Shown in pieces: positions 53,810 through 62,273 of a stretch of DNA of 64,000 nucleotides. The notes below the pieces were generated by a model that had not been told where the DNA came from, made no database searches, and saw only the letters and a program-made list of their open reading frames with translations. The stretch lies in assembly GCF_004310285.1 (NCBI RefSeq), contig NZ_SISF01000025.1, positions 62,169-126,168 on the forward strand. Reading direction: 5' to 3'. This DNA comes from Agrobacterium cavarae (lineage in GTDB: Bacteria > Pseudomonadota > Alphaproteobacteria > Rhizobiales > Rhizobiaceae). The position numbers and the translations under genes were made by a program. Numbering within the stretch: the first letter of the stretch is position 1; each line of letters begins with the position of its first letter.

Positions 53810-54562
53810 ATGACAGCCACGATTCTCATCACCGGAGCGACCTCTGGCTTCGGCCTTTCCACCGCGCGTCTTTTTGCAAGCCATGGCTGGAAGGTGATCG
53901 GCACCGGCCGTCGCGCCGAGCGTCTCCAAGACCTGAAAGACGAACTCGGATCGTCCTTCCACGGTCTGGCCTTCGACATCACCGATCAGGAGGCGATGCG
54001 TTCGGCTTTCGCCGAATTGCCGCAGGAGTTTACAGCGATCGACGTGCTGGTCAACAATGCCGGCCTGGCGCTTGGAACGGCACCTGCGCCGCAAGTGCCG
54101 CTTCAGGACTGGCACACCATGGTCAACACCAATATTACGGGACTGTTGAACATCACCCACCACTTGCTGCCAACGCTGATCGAGCGCCGTGGCATCGTCG
54201 TCAATCTTTCCTCTGTCGCGGCGAGTTGGCCCTATGCCGGCGGCAATGTCTATGCCGGCACCAAGGCGTTCCTGCGCCAGTTTTCGCTCGGGCTACGATC
54301 GGATCTTCACGGCAAAGGGGTGCGCGTTACGTCCATCGAGCCCGGCATGTGCGAAACCGAGTTCACGCTGGTGCGCACCGGCGGCAACCAGCAGGCATCC
54401 GACACGCTTTACAAAGGCGTCAACCCGATCCTGCCGGAGGATATCGCCAACACCATTCACTGGGTGGTGTCTCAGCCGAAGCACATCAACATCAACGCCA
54501 TCGAGTTGATGCCGGTGAACCAATCCTTTGCAGGCTTCCAGGTCCATCGCGACACGCAGTGA
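53810..54562 (+). CDS. SDR-family oxidoreductase, YdfG-like
   Basis: 250 residues. Cofactor loop is TGATSGFG (residues 8-15), Arg-rich GTGRRAERL suggests NADP(H) preference, then NNAG, Ser in NLSSVAASWP, YAGTK and the YdfG-type SIEPGMCETEF. YdfG reduces malonic semialdehyde and oxidises 3-hydroxy acids such as serine or threonine analogues, and the close similarity along the length supports that group. The start at 53810 has a GGAGAG site about 5-10 bases upstream. Confidence 0.9.
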   Translation: MTATILITGATSGFGLSTARLFASHGWKVIGTGRRAERLQDLKDELGSSFHGLAFDITDQEAMRSAFAELPQEFTAIDVLVNNAGLALGTAPAPQVPLQDWHTMVNTNITGLLNITHHLLPTLIERRGIVVNLSSVAASWPYAGGNVYAGTKAFLRQFSLGLRSDLHGKGVRVTSIEPGMCETEFTLVRTGGNQQASDTLYKGVNPILPEDIANTIHWVVSQPKHININAIELMPVNQSFAGFQVHRDTQ

Positions 54563-54656
54563 TCAAAAAAACGTCATAGCAAAAGCAGTTATGCAATTTG
54601 CGCATTGCTGCCCTGCGAGTGTCGCGCTTTTCAGCGCCGGGTAACGGGAGTATATA

Positions 54657-54782
54657 TTGATCATCGAAACGACGCACTCCTCCTCCCAGCGTCGTTCGAT
54701 GTGGATTGGCGATACTCCTCCTCCCAATTGCCAATCAAGTTCAAAGCCTGCCGCACCTCCTCCCGCGGCAGGCTTTTTCTTT
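54657..54782 (+). ncRNA. Small RNA with three anti-Shine-Dalgarno stem-loops (alpha-r14/'cuckoo'-type)
   Basis: Three successive hairpins are visible. The first has stem 54663-54675 / 54689-54700 with loop ACTCCTCCTCCCA; the second has stem 54704-54713 / 54727-54736 with the same loop; the third has stem GCCTGCCGC / GCGGCAGGC with loop ACCTCCTCCC, followed by TTTTTCTTTT as terminator. Different stems, identical loops, points to selection on the loops. CCUCCUCCC loops are the mark of the rhizobial alpha-r14 and related 'cuckoo' sRNAs, which pair with ribosome binding sites of mRNAs. TATATT at 54651 fits a -10 box. The exact 5' end is estimated. Confidence 0.85.
54746..54782 (+). terminator. 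Rho-independent terminator of the sRNA (third hairpin)
   Basis: A 9-bp perfect GC-rich stem followed by TTTTTCTTTT. It doubles as the third CTCCTCCC-presenting loop. Confidence 0.85.
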
Positions 54783-54850
54783 TCTGGATACCTCTCCGAT
54801 ATCTAGTTTTGTCTTCCAGGCGCGATCGCTGGCTCACGAGAGATGGTTGC

Positions 54851-54895
54851 CGCATCCTGCTTTCAGAAAACCGGGTCCGACTTTCGGGCCGGTGC
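54851..54895. repeat. RIME-like palindromic intergenic repeat, copy 4 (partial)
   Basis: Only the second half of the unit: CGCATCCTGCTTTCAGAAAA, then CTTTCGGGCCGGTGC. It is degenerate compared with copies 1 and 3. Confidence 0.55.
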
Positions 54896-54930
54896 TGTAA
54901 GGCTTCCCCACCTCGTTTCCGATCGATATG

Positions 54931-57588
54931 TCACTCGGCTGCGGTCTTCAGGCAGCCATCGATGATGGTGCGGATTTCCGCCCGGCAGGAGCCGCAATTG
55001 GTGCCGGCGCTGACGCAGGCGCCCACCGCCTCGACTGTGTGGCAGCCCTCGCGGATCGCGCTGGTGATCTGGTTGATGCCGACATTGAAGCAGGAGCAGA
55101 CGGTGGCACCGGGATCGGGTCTGCCGGCGCCCGGCCTGCCAGCGACGAGCGCGAAGCGGTTGCGTAGATCCTCATGCCGCTCTTTCAACTGGGCGACCGC
55201 CCAGTTTCGCGCAACGGCGACGGGCGCTGCTGCGATAAACAGCGCCGCCAGTAACTTATCTTCGTCAAAAAAGGCGAGCCGAATGTCACCGGTTCGATTG
55301 TCGGCATAGCCGAGCGGTTCGATGCGGGCGTCGATCCCGAAGATTTTTCTGCTCCAAGATATCCAGTCATCCGGCAGCGTGTCGAAGGCAAGCTCCAGAC
55401 GATAGCCGCCCTCGGCCTTGGCGAGAGCCCAATAGGCGCAGTCGGGCTTTTGTGGAGCCGTGGCAGTCACCGCAAAAGCATAGGCCTTTGCTTCAAAGCG
55501 GCGCGCCGTAACGGCGACATTCTTCGATGCCGGCTGTCCGGAGAAGTGATCTGTGATGGGTGGCACCAGCCTGTCGATCCGGGCATTGGCGGCGAACTGA
55601 TCGTTCCAGTGCATCGGCACGAAGAGGCTGCCGCGTGCCTGCCTGTCGGTCACAAGCGCGCGTAGGATCACCGTGCCGAGAGGGCTTTCTACCTCCACCA
55701 GATCGGCACTCTCAACCCTTGCTTCCATCGCATCGCGTGGATGAAACTCGACGAAAGGTTCGGCCAGATGTGAGGATAGCCGGGCACTTTTGCCCGTGCG
55801 GGTCATGGTGTGCCACTGATCGCGGATGCGGCCCGTATTGAGCGTCAGAGGATAGTCGGCGCTCGTGCGGCTCGTCTGCGGCAGCGAGGTAGAGACGAAA
55901 CGCGCCTTCCCGTCCGCATGGAAGAATTTCCCATCGGCGAAGAAGCGCGTCGTGTGGGGGCGCTCACCGGAGCGCTGTGGCCAGTTGAAGGGTGCCAGAT
56001 CGTCATAGGCCGGTTGCCCGATCTCGGCAAATGCGCCGATATCGAAATCACGGCTGCCATTATTCTCGAAGGCCGAGAGGCTGGCATGTTCGGCGAAAAT
56101 CTCCGTGGGATTGGCATAGGTGAACGCATCGGCGTAGCCCATGCGCTTGCCGACTTCGGCAAATTGCCACCAGTCGGCTTTCGCCTCACCTGGTGCTGGA
56201 AGGTAGCCGCGCTGGCGCGAGATGCGCCGTTCCGAATTGGTGACGGTGCCGTCCTTCTCGCCCCAGCCGAGTGATGGCAGCAGCACATGCGCATGGCGTG
56301 CCGTATCGGTCGTCCCCATGATGTCAGAGACGACGACGAAGGGACATTGCTTCAGCGCCGCTTCCACGGCCCCGGCATCGGGCATGGAGACTGCCGGGTT
56401 GGTCGCCATGATCCAGAGCGCCTTGATGCGACCATCGGCCACCGCCTGGAAAAGATCGACGGCTTTGAGGCCGGGCTTAGTCGCAATCGTCGGCGTTTTC
56501 CAGAAGCGCTGCACCCGGTCCCGGTCCTCGGCGCTTTCGATGGCCATATGCGCGGCGAGCATGTTGGCAAGACCACCCACCTCGCGCCCACCCATGGCAT
56601 TGGGCTGTCCGGTCAACGAAAATGGCCCCGCGCCGGGCTTGCCGATGCGGCCTGTCGCCAGATGGCAGTTGATGATGGCGTTGACCTTGTCGGTACCGGT
56701 GGACGACTGGTTGACGCCCTGACTGTAGCAGGTGACGACGCTTTCGGTGCGCTCGAAAAGGTCATAGAAACGGGTAAGCTCGGCGAGGCTTAAGCCCGTT
56801 GCCTCGACGATGGTTGCCAAGCCGATGTCAGAGGCCGCTCTGACCGCTTCCTCAAAACCGTGCGTGTGGCTTTCGATATAGGTCTTGTCGAGTGTTGCTC
56901 CCTTGGCCAGATGCGCCAGCAGGCCGGTGAAAAGCGCCACATCCCCATCCGGCTTGATGGCAAGATGCATATCGGCAATGTCGCAGGTCATGGTGCGGCG
57001 GGGGTCTATCACCACCACCTTCATCTCCGGCCGTTCGGCTTTCGCCGCTGCAAGACGCTGATAGATGACCGGGTGACACCAGGCGAGATTGGAGCCGGTC
57101 AAAATGACGAGATCGGCGAGAAACAGATCCTCATAGACACCTGGAACCGTGTCCGAGCCGAAGGCGCGGCGATGGCCTGCGACGGAGGACGACATGCAAA
57201 GCCGCGAATTGGTGTCGATGTTGGCCGAGCCGATGAAGCCCTTCATCAGCTTGTTGGCGAGATAGTAGTCCTCGGTCAGCAATTGTCCTGAGACATAGAA
57301 GGCGACCGAATCCGGTCCATGTGTCGCGATCGCTTCGGAAAATTTCGAGGCCACGAGATCAAGCGCCTCATCCCAGTTCACTCGGTCACCACCGACGTGC
57401 GGGTAAAGCAGCCGGTCGTCGAGATCGAGCGTTTCGCAAAGTGCCGAACCCTTGGAACAGAGCCGACCGTAATTGGCCGGATGATCCGGATCGCCCTTCA
57501 CCGAAACGCCACCGTCGTCATCGATCTTCGCGATGACGCCGCAGCCGACGCCGCAATAGGGACAGGTGGTCTTGACCTCTTGTGCCAT
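54931..57588 (-). CDS. nasA: Assimilatory nitrate reductase, molybdopterin catalytic subunit
   Basis: 885 residues; reduces nitrate to nitrite in the cytoplasm. The N-terminal 4Fe-4S motif TCPYCGVGCGV (Cys 9, 12, 16) leads the molybdopterin domain (SSSVAGHRRAFGSDTVPGVYEDLFLADLVILTGSNLAWCHPV). The molydopterin-dinucleotide domain is near 590-700. The C-terminal BFD-type [2Fe-2S] domain has CSCFNVG and CVSAGTNCGSC. The start is 2 bp after the nirD stop, so it ends the nrt-nir-nas operon. Regulation by nitrogen status is likely, through the sigma-54 promoter upstream of nrtA. Confidence 0.96.
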   Translation of the reverse strand: MAQEVKTTCPYCGVGCGVIAKIDDDGGVSVKGDPDHPANYGRLCSKGSALCETLDLDDRLLYPHVGGDRVNWDEALDLVASKFSEAIATHGPDSVAFYVSGQLLTEDYYLANKLMKGFIGSANIDTNSRLCMSSSVAGHRRAFGSDTVPGVYEDLFLADLVILTGSNLAWCHPVIYQRLAAAKAERPEMKVVVIDPRRTMTCDIADMHLAIKPDGDVALFTGLLAHLAKGATLDKTYIESHTHGFEEAVRAASDIGLATIVEATGLSLAELTRFYDLFERTESVVTCYSQGVNQSSTGTDKVNAIINCHLATGRIGKPGAGPFSLTGQPNAMGGREVGGLANMLAAHMAIESAEDRDRVQRFWKTPTIATKPGLKAVDLFQAVADGRIKALWIMATNPAVSMPDAGAVEAALKQCPFVVVSDIMGTTDTARHAHVLLPSLGWGEKDGTVTNSERRISRQRGYLPAPGEAKADWWQFAEVGKRMGYADAFTYANPTEIFAEHASLSAFENNGSRDFDIGAFAEIGQPAYDDLAPFNWPQRSGERPHTTRFFADGKFFHADGKARFVSTSLPQTSRTSADYPLTLNTGRIRDQWHTMTRTGKSARLSSHLAEPFVEFHPRDAMEARVESADLVEVESPLGTVILRALVTDRQARGSLFVPMHWNDQFAANARIDRLVPPITDHFSGQPASKNVAVTARRFEAKAYAFAVTATAPQKPDCAYWALAKAEGGYRLELAFDTLPDDWISWSRKIFGIDARIEPLGYADNRTGDIRLAFFDEDKLLAALFIAAAPVAVARNWAVAQLKERHEDLRNRFALVAGRPGAGRPDPGATVCSCFNVGINQITSAIREGCHTVEAVGACVSAGTNCGSCRAEIRTIIDGCLKTAAE

Positions 57589-57590
57589 GC

Positions 57591-57920
57591 TTACTCCGCA
57601 GCGATCATCATGCTTTCAAGCGCAACAGACAGGTTGCCATCGATGTTGCGCACGGGGATGGTGCGCACCGCACCCTCGTCGGCGCCTTCGGCCCTGCCGG
57701 TTTCCAGCGAAATGACCCAGTTATGCAAAGGGCAGGTCACTGATGCGCCGTGAACGATGCCTTGAGAGAGCGGCCCGCCCTTGTGAGGGCAGTGATCTTC
57801 GATGGCATAGACGTCGTTATCGGCCGTGCGGAACACCGCAATCTTGCCCATCGGCGTCTTCACGCAGCGCGCGCCGCGCAGTGGAATGTCAGAGATATTG
57901 CCGATTTCGACCCAGTTCAT
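57591..57920 (-). CDS. nirD: Nitrite reductase (NAD(P)H) small subunit
   Basis: 109 residues with a Rieske fold. CPHKGGPL and CPLHNW supply the four [2Fe-2S] ligands (CxH...CxxH), so this is the cluster-binding assimilatory type. The start at 57920 (MNWVEIG) is preferred since AGGA lies 8 bases upstream; an ATG three codons earlier is too near that site. It works with NirB in reducing nitrite to ammonium and lies between nirB and nasA. Confidence 0.94.
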   Translation of the reverse strand: MNWVEIGNISDIPLRGARCVKTPMGKIAVFRTADNDVYAIEDHCPHKGGPLSQGIVHGASVTCPLHNWVISLETGRAEGADEGAVRTIPVRNIDGNLSVALESMMIAAE

Positions 57921-58023
57921 CGTCGTCATCCTGTGTCCGGTTGGAAGTTTTGGGATGGGGCGACATCTCCTCCATGTCGCCCCACCACCCAGCGCTATGC
58001 ACCGATGGCTTCGAAAGCCCCGG

Positions 58024-60483
58024 TCACTCTGCGGCTTGATTGAAGCCGATGGTCGCCATCGGCTTGAACTCGTGCTTGTGTTCGCCGGACACACGCTCCG
58101 ACCAGGGATCGACCTGGGCGAACTTCTGGCTGAAGACAAAGCGCTCGTAGAAGCCCTTGCGTTTGTCGGCGTCATCCATGATCTGGCGGCGGATTTCGTC
58201 GTAGCCGATGCGCTTTGCCCACTTGTAGATGCGCTCAAGATAGCGGGCCTGTTCGCGGTACATTTGCGTCAGCGCCACGATATGCTCCAGCGCCTCATCC
58301 GCAGTCTTCACCAGACCGAGAATTTCAGTACCTTTGATGTCGAGGCCTGCAGCGCCGGCAAAGTGGATTTCGAAGCCGGAATCCACGCAGATCACGCCAA
58401 TATCCTTGCACGTCGCCTCTGCGCAGTTGCGCGGACAGCCCGAAACGGCAAGCTTCAGCTTGGCCGGCGTCCACGAGCCCCACATGAACTTTTCAATGCG
58501 TATGCCAAGCCCGGTGGAATCCTGCGTGCCAAAACGGCACCACTGCTCGCCCACACAGGTTTTGACGGTGCGCAGGCCCTTGGCATAGGCTTGGCCGGAG
58601 ATGAAGCCAGCCTTGCCGAGATCGGCCCAAACGGCGGGCAGGTCTTCCTTTTCGATGCCGAGAAGATCGATACGCTGACCCCCTGTGACCTTCACCAGCG
58701 GGATCTCGAACTTGTCCACGACATCGGCGATGGCGCGCAATTCACCTGCATTGGTCACGCCGCCCCACATGCGCGGAACGACGGAATAGGTGCCGTCCTT
58801 CTGGATGTTGGCGTGCACGCGCTCATTGATGAAGCGGGACTGATAGTCATCCGCATATTCATCCGGCCAGTCGCAGACGAGGTAATAGTTCAGCGCCGGA
58901 CGGCATTTGGCGCAGCCGCACGAGGTCTTCCACTCCAGTTCCTGCATGACGGCTGGAATGGTTTTCAGCCCTTTGGCCTTGATCAGACGGCGCACATCGT
59001 CATGGCCAAGATCGGTGCATTTGCACATGGGCTGCACCGCCGTGGGATTATAGCTGTCTCCAAGCGTCAGCGTCATCAATTGCTCAACGAGCCCTGTGCA
59101 GTTGCCACAGGAGGCCGAGGCCTTGGTGTGGGCGCGCACATCGTCAAGCGAGGTCAGGCCCTTTCCGGTGATGGTGGAGGTGATTTTTCCCTTGCAAACG
59201 CCGTTGCAGCCGCAGATTTCCGCATCATCCGGCAAGGCTGCAACGGCCGCCATAGGGTCCAGAGGGGAGCCCCCCTGATAGGCCTGGCCGAAAATCAGTG
59301 TTTCGCGCATCTCGGTGATATCCGCGCCCTTCTTCATCAGGTCGAAGAACCACGAACCGTCCGAGGTCTCGCCATAGAGGACCGCGCCGATGATACGATT
59401 GTCCTTGAGGATCAGGCGCTTATAGACGCCCGCCGTCGCATCGCGCAGCACGATCTCTTCACGGTCATCGCCCTCGGCAAAATCGCCTGCGGAGAAGAGG
59501 TTGATACCGGTGACCTTGAGCTTCGTATTGGTGAAGGAGCCGTGATACTCCGACTGGCCGCCGATCAGGCGGTCGGCCAGCACTCTGGCACTTTCGTAAA
59601 GCGGCGCGACGAGACCGTAGCAGATGCCGCGATGCTCGGCGCATTCACCGAGCGCGTAGATCGAGGCGTCGGACGTCATCATGCCATCATCGACGACGAT
59701 ACCGCGATTGACGGCAAGACCCGCTTCCTTGGCAAGGCCGGAGGCTGGGCGAATGCCGACGGCCATGACCACCATGGTACCTTCGATGATGCGACCGTCT
59801 TCCAGCTCGATGCCCTCGACCTTGTCTTCACCAAGAATGCGCTTGGTATTGGCCTTGGTGATGATGTCGATGCCACGTTCGGTCAGCGCCTTTTCCAGAA
59901 GATAGGCCGCTGCCGGATCGAGCTGGCGCTCCATGATAGTCGGCATCAGGTGAATGACGGTGACATCCATGCCCTGACGCTTCAGTCCATAGGCCGCTTC
60001 GAGACCAAGAAGACCGGCGCCGATGACGATGGCGCGACCCTTGCCGCCGGCGATCTCCAGCATCTTCGTTACGTCATCGAGATCACGATAGGCAAGAACG
60101 CCGGGCAACTGGTGGCCGGGAACAGGAATGATGAAGGGAGAGGAGCCCGTGGCGATCACGAGCTTGTCGTAGGAGGCGGTGATGCCGTTTTCGCTGGTGA
60201 CGGTCTTGCGCTCTCGGTCGATATGGCTGACCTTCGCGCCCTTGTGCAGGGTCACGCCATGGGCTGCATACCAGTCGTCGTTGTGAATGACGATGTCTTC
60301 ATAGGCCTTTTCACCGGAGAGAACTGGCGAGAGCATGATGCGGTCGTAATTGACGCGCGGCTCGGCATTGAAGATGGTCACGTCGAAGACGCCGGGAGCG
60401 GTCTCGAAGAGGTTCTCCAGCATGCGGCCCGGCGCCATGCCGTTGCCGATGATGATGAGTTTCTGGGGCTTTGTTTCGGCCAT
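58024..60483 (-). CDS. nirB: Nitrite reductase (NAD(P)H) large subunit
   Basis: 819 residues; reduces nitrite to ammonium with six electrons from NAD(P)H. The order is: FAD/NAD-binding domains (LIIIGNGMAPGRMLENLFE; VIGAGLLGLEAAYGLKRQGMDVTVIHL), BFD-type [2Fe-2S] motifs (CGCNGVCKG; CGCAKCRP), then ferrodoxin-like and siroheme/4Fe-4S domains with CVGEQWCRFG and SGCPRNCAEATCKDIG supplying cluster Cys residues. It lies 6 bp after the ATPase gene. Length is normal for the family. Confidence 0.97.
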   Translation of the reverse strand: MAETKPQKLIIIGNGMAPGRMLENLFETAPGVFDVTIFNAEPRVNYDRIMLSPVLSGEKAYEDIVIHNDDWYAAHGVTLHKGAKVSHIDRERKTVTSENGITASYDKLVIATGSSPFIIPVPGHQLPGVLAYRDLDDVTKMLEIAGGKGRAIVIGAGLLGLEAAYGLKRQGMDVTVIHLMPTIMERQLDPAAAYLLEKALTERGIDIITKANTKRILGEDKVEGIELEDGRIIEGTMVVMAVGIRPASGLAKEAGLAVNRGIVVDDGMMTSDASIYALGECAEHRGICYGLVAPLYESARVLADRLIGGQSEYHGSFTNTKLKVTGINLFSAGDFAEGDDREEIVLRDATAGVYKRLILKDNRIIGAVLYGETSDGSWFFDLMKKGADITEMRETLIFGQAYQGGSPLDPMAAVAALPDDAEICGCNGVCKGKITSTITGKGLTSLDDVRAHTKASASCGNCTGLVEQLMTLTLGDSYNPTAVQPMCKCTDLGHDDVRRLIKAKGLKTIPAVMQELEWKTSCGCAKCRPALNYYLVCDWPDEYADDYQSRFINERVHANIQKDGTYSVVPRMWGGVTNAGELRAIADVVDKFEIPLVKVTGGQRIDLLGIEKEDLPAVWADLGKAGFISGQAYAKGLRTVKTCVGEQWCRFGTQDSTGLGIRIEKFMWGSWTPAKLKLAVSGCPRNCAEATCKDIGVICVDSGFEIHFAGAAGLDIKGTEILGLVKTADEALEHIVALTQMYREQARYLERIYKWAKRIGYDEIRRQIMDDADKRKGFYERFVFSQKFAQVDPWSERVSGEHKHEFKPMATIGFNQAAE

Positions 60484-60489
60484 TGGGTC

Positions 60490-61287
60490 TTACTCCGCTG
60501 CTTCGACGAAGCGGTGACGTTCATAGAGGAACTTCAGCACGGCTTCGCGGCATTTGAGGTAGGTTCGGTCGGAGGCAAGCTCGATGCGATTGCGTGGTCG
60601 CGCCAGCGGCACATCAAGTATTTCGCCGATATGAGCGGCCGGGCCGTTGGTCATCATCACGATGCGGTCGGAAAGCAGAACGGCCTCATCCACGTCGTGG
60701 GTGATCATGATCATGGTGTTGCCAAGCCGCGCATGGATTTCCATCACCGCATCCTGCAGATGGGCGCGGGTCAGCGCATCGAGCGCGCCGAAAGGCTCGT
60801 CCAGCAGCAGGATTTTTGGTTCCATCGCCAAGGCCCGGGCGATGCCGACGCGCTGCTTCATGCCGCCGGAAATCTCGGATGGCTTCTTTTCCTTCGCATG
60901 GGCCATCTGCACGAGATCAAGGTTGCGCATGACCCAATCGTGGCGCTCGGCCTTGGACTTGGTGTAGCGGAAGACCTTCTCGACGCCGAGATTGACGTTT
61001 TCGTAGACGGTGAGCCATGGCAGCAGGCTATGGTTCTGGAAGACGACCGCGCGCTCCGGGCCCGGCTCGTTGACCTCGCGGTTTTCCAGCAGCACCACGC
61101 CGGAGGAAACCTTGGTCAGGCCGGCAATCAGGTTGAGCATGGTGGACTTGCCGCAGCCGGAGTGGCCGATGACGGAGACGAACTCGCCCTTGTCGATGGT
61201 GAGGTTGATACCCTTCAACACCTCGGCGCGGCTGCCGCCCTTGTCGAAATATTTGTCGATATGATCGAGCTTCAAATAGGCGTTCAT
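60490..61287 (-). CDS. Nitrate/nitrite ABC transporter ATPase (NrtD/NasD-like)
   Basis: 265 residues. Walker A is GHSGCGKST near 41-49, Q-loop VVFQNHSLLPWLTVYENV, signature EISGGMKQRVGIARAL, Walker B ILLLDEPFGALD and switch TH in MITHDVDEAV. It is the short single-domain form, without the binding-protein-like fusion of cyanobacterial NrtC. It lies 12 bp after the permease gene and 6 bp before nirB, so transport and reduction are co-expressed. Confidence 0.94.
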   Translation of the reverse strand: MNAYLKLDHIDKYFDKGGSRAEVLKGINLTIDKGEFVSVIGHSGCGKSTMLNLIAGLTKVSSGVVLLENREVNEPGPERAVVFQNHSLLPWLTVYENVNLGVEKVFRYTKSKAERHDWVMRNLDLVQMAHAKEKKPSEISGGMKQRVGIARALAMEPKILLLDEPFGALDALTRAHLQDAVMEIHARLGNTMIMITHDVDEAVLLSDRIVMMTNGPAAHIGEILDVPLARPRNRIELASDRTYLKCREAVLKFLYERHRFVEAAE

Positions 61288-61299
61288 GAAGAAATCCTC

Positions 61300-62196
61300 T
61301 TAGTTCGCTGCCGCGCCGCGGGTGATGAGCTTTCCGGCGGCCGCCACCAGCTTGTCGAGGACGAAACCGACGACGCCGATATAGGCGAGTGCCACGATGA
61401 TGTCGGGCAGGCGGGATGAATTCCACGCGTCCCAGATGAAGAAGCCGATGCCCACGCCACCCGTCAGCATTTCAGCCGCGACGATGGCAAGCCAGGAGAG
61501 GCCGACGCCGATGCGAAGACCGGTGAAAATGTAGGGGGCGGCGGATGGCAGCATGATCTTGTAGAAGAACTCGATCTGGTTGAGGCGCAGCACTTGGGCG
61601 ACGTTGCGGTAATCCTGCGGGATGTTGCGTACTCCCACCGCGGTATTGATGATGACCGGCCAGATGGAGGTGATGAAGATCACGAAAATGGCCGAAGGAT
61701 TGCTGTCCTGAAACGCGGCCAAGGACAGCGGTAGCCATGCGAGCGGCGGGACGGTGCGCAGCACCTGAAAGATCGGATCGAGGCCTCGCATCGCCCAGAC
61801 GGACTGGCCGATGATGGCGCCAACGACGACGCCAACGATCGCTGCAAGACCGAAGCCGTAGGCCACACGTTCGAGCGAAACGAGAACGCGCCAGCCAAGG
61901 CCGATATCCTGAGACCCATAATGGAAGAAGGGGTGGACAATCAGGTCGTAGCTTTCCTCAAAGACCTGGCTCGGGGGCGGCAGCGACGCGCCGGGCGCCG
62001 AACAGAGCGCCTGCCAGAGGCCAAGCAGGATCACCAGAACGACGAGCGGCGGAACGACGTTTCGCGCAATCGATGCGGCGATCTTGCGAAAAGAGAGTAC
62101 CGACACGGGGCGGCGGTTCATGGCGATCACGGTGCCGCCCTTTGGCGTCGCAACGGCGATGGCCGTGCTTTCTGTCTTGCGTGCGGTTGCGGTCAT
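61300..62196 (-). CDS. nrtB: Nitrate/nitrite ABC transporter permease (NrtB)
   Basis: About 298 residues with six predicted helices. A first helix near residues 40-58 (VVPPLVVLVILLGLWQAL) follows a cytoplasmic N-terminus. The EAA-like loop is RNIPQDYRNVAQVLRLNQIEFFYKIMLPSAAPYIFTGLRIGVGLSW. The start at 62196 has CAGGACAAG upstream; another ATG 11 codons before is possible. It is separated from nrtA by a strong hairpin. Confidence 0.93.
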   Translation of the reverse strand: MTATARKTESTAIAVATPKGGTVIAMNRRPVSVLSFRKIAASIARNVVPPLVVLVILLGLWQALCSAPGASLPPPSQVFEESYDLIVHPFFHYGSQDIGLGWRVLVSLERVAYGFGLAAIVGVVVGAIIGQSVWAMRGLDPIFQVLRTVPPLAWLPLSLAAFQDSNPSAIFVIFITSIWPVIINTAVGVRNIPQDYRNVAQVLRLNQIEFFYKIMLPSAAPYIFTGLRIGVGLSWLAIVAAEMLTGGVGIGFFIWDAWNSSRLPDIIVALAYIGVVGFVLDKLVAAAGKLITRGAAAN

Positions 62197-62238
62197 GGTC
62201 TTGTCCTGTTTCCGGATGGTGTGTTGCACGGGTTGCGC

Positions 62239-62263
62239 GCCCCTCCGCTGGCTGCGGAGGGGC
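62239..62263 (-). other. Intercistronic hairpin after nrtA
   Basis: GCCCCTCCGC / GCGGAGGGGC, a 10-bp perfect stem with loop of 5 nt and no T tract. It lies 11 bp after the nrtA stop, a position that usually protects binding-protein mRNA and lowers downstream expression. Confidence 0.65.
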
Positions 62264-62273
62264 CATGGCGTCC

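Larger units (their letters stand above)
54563..54930. other. Non-coding gap between SDR gene and nasA (368 bp)
   Basis: Holds the three-hairpin sRNA (about 54657-54782), its likely promoter (TATATT at 54651-54656) and RIME-like copy 4. No protein-coding reading is convincing. Confidence 0.7.

Noticed and set aside
57826-61419. Open frame of 1197 codons on the plus strand, antisense to nirD, nirB and the ATPase gene
   Set aside because: The minus-strand genes have all family motifs. The plus frame is His/Arg/Gly-rich without domain similarity, as expected for the shadow of GC-rich codons.
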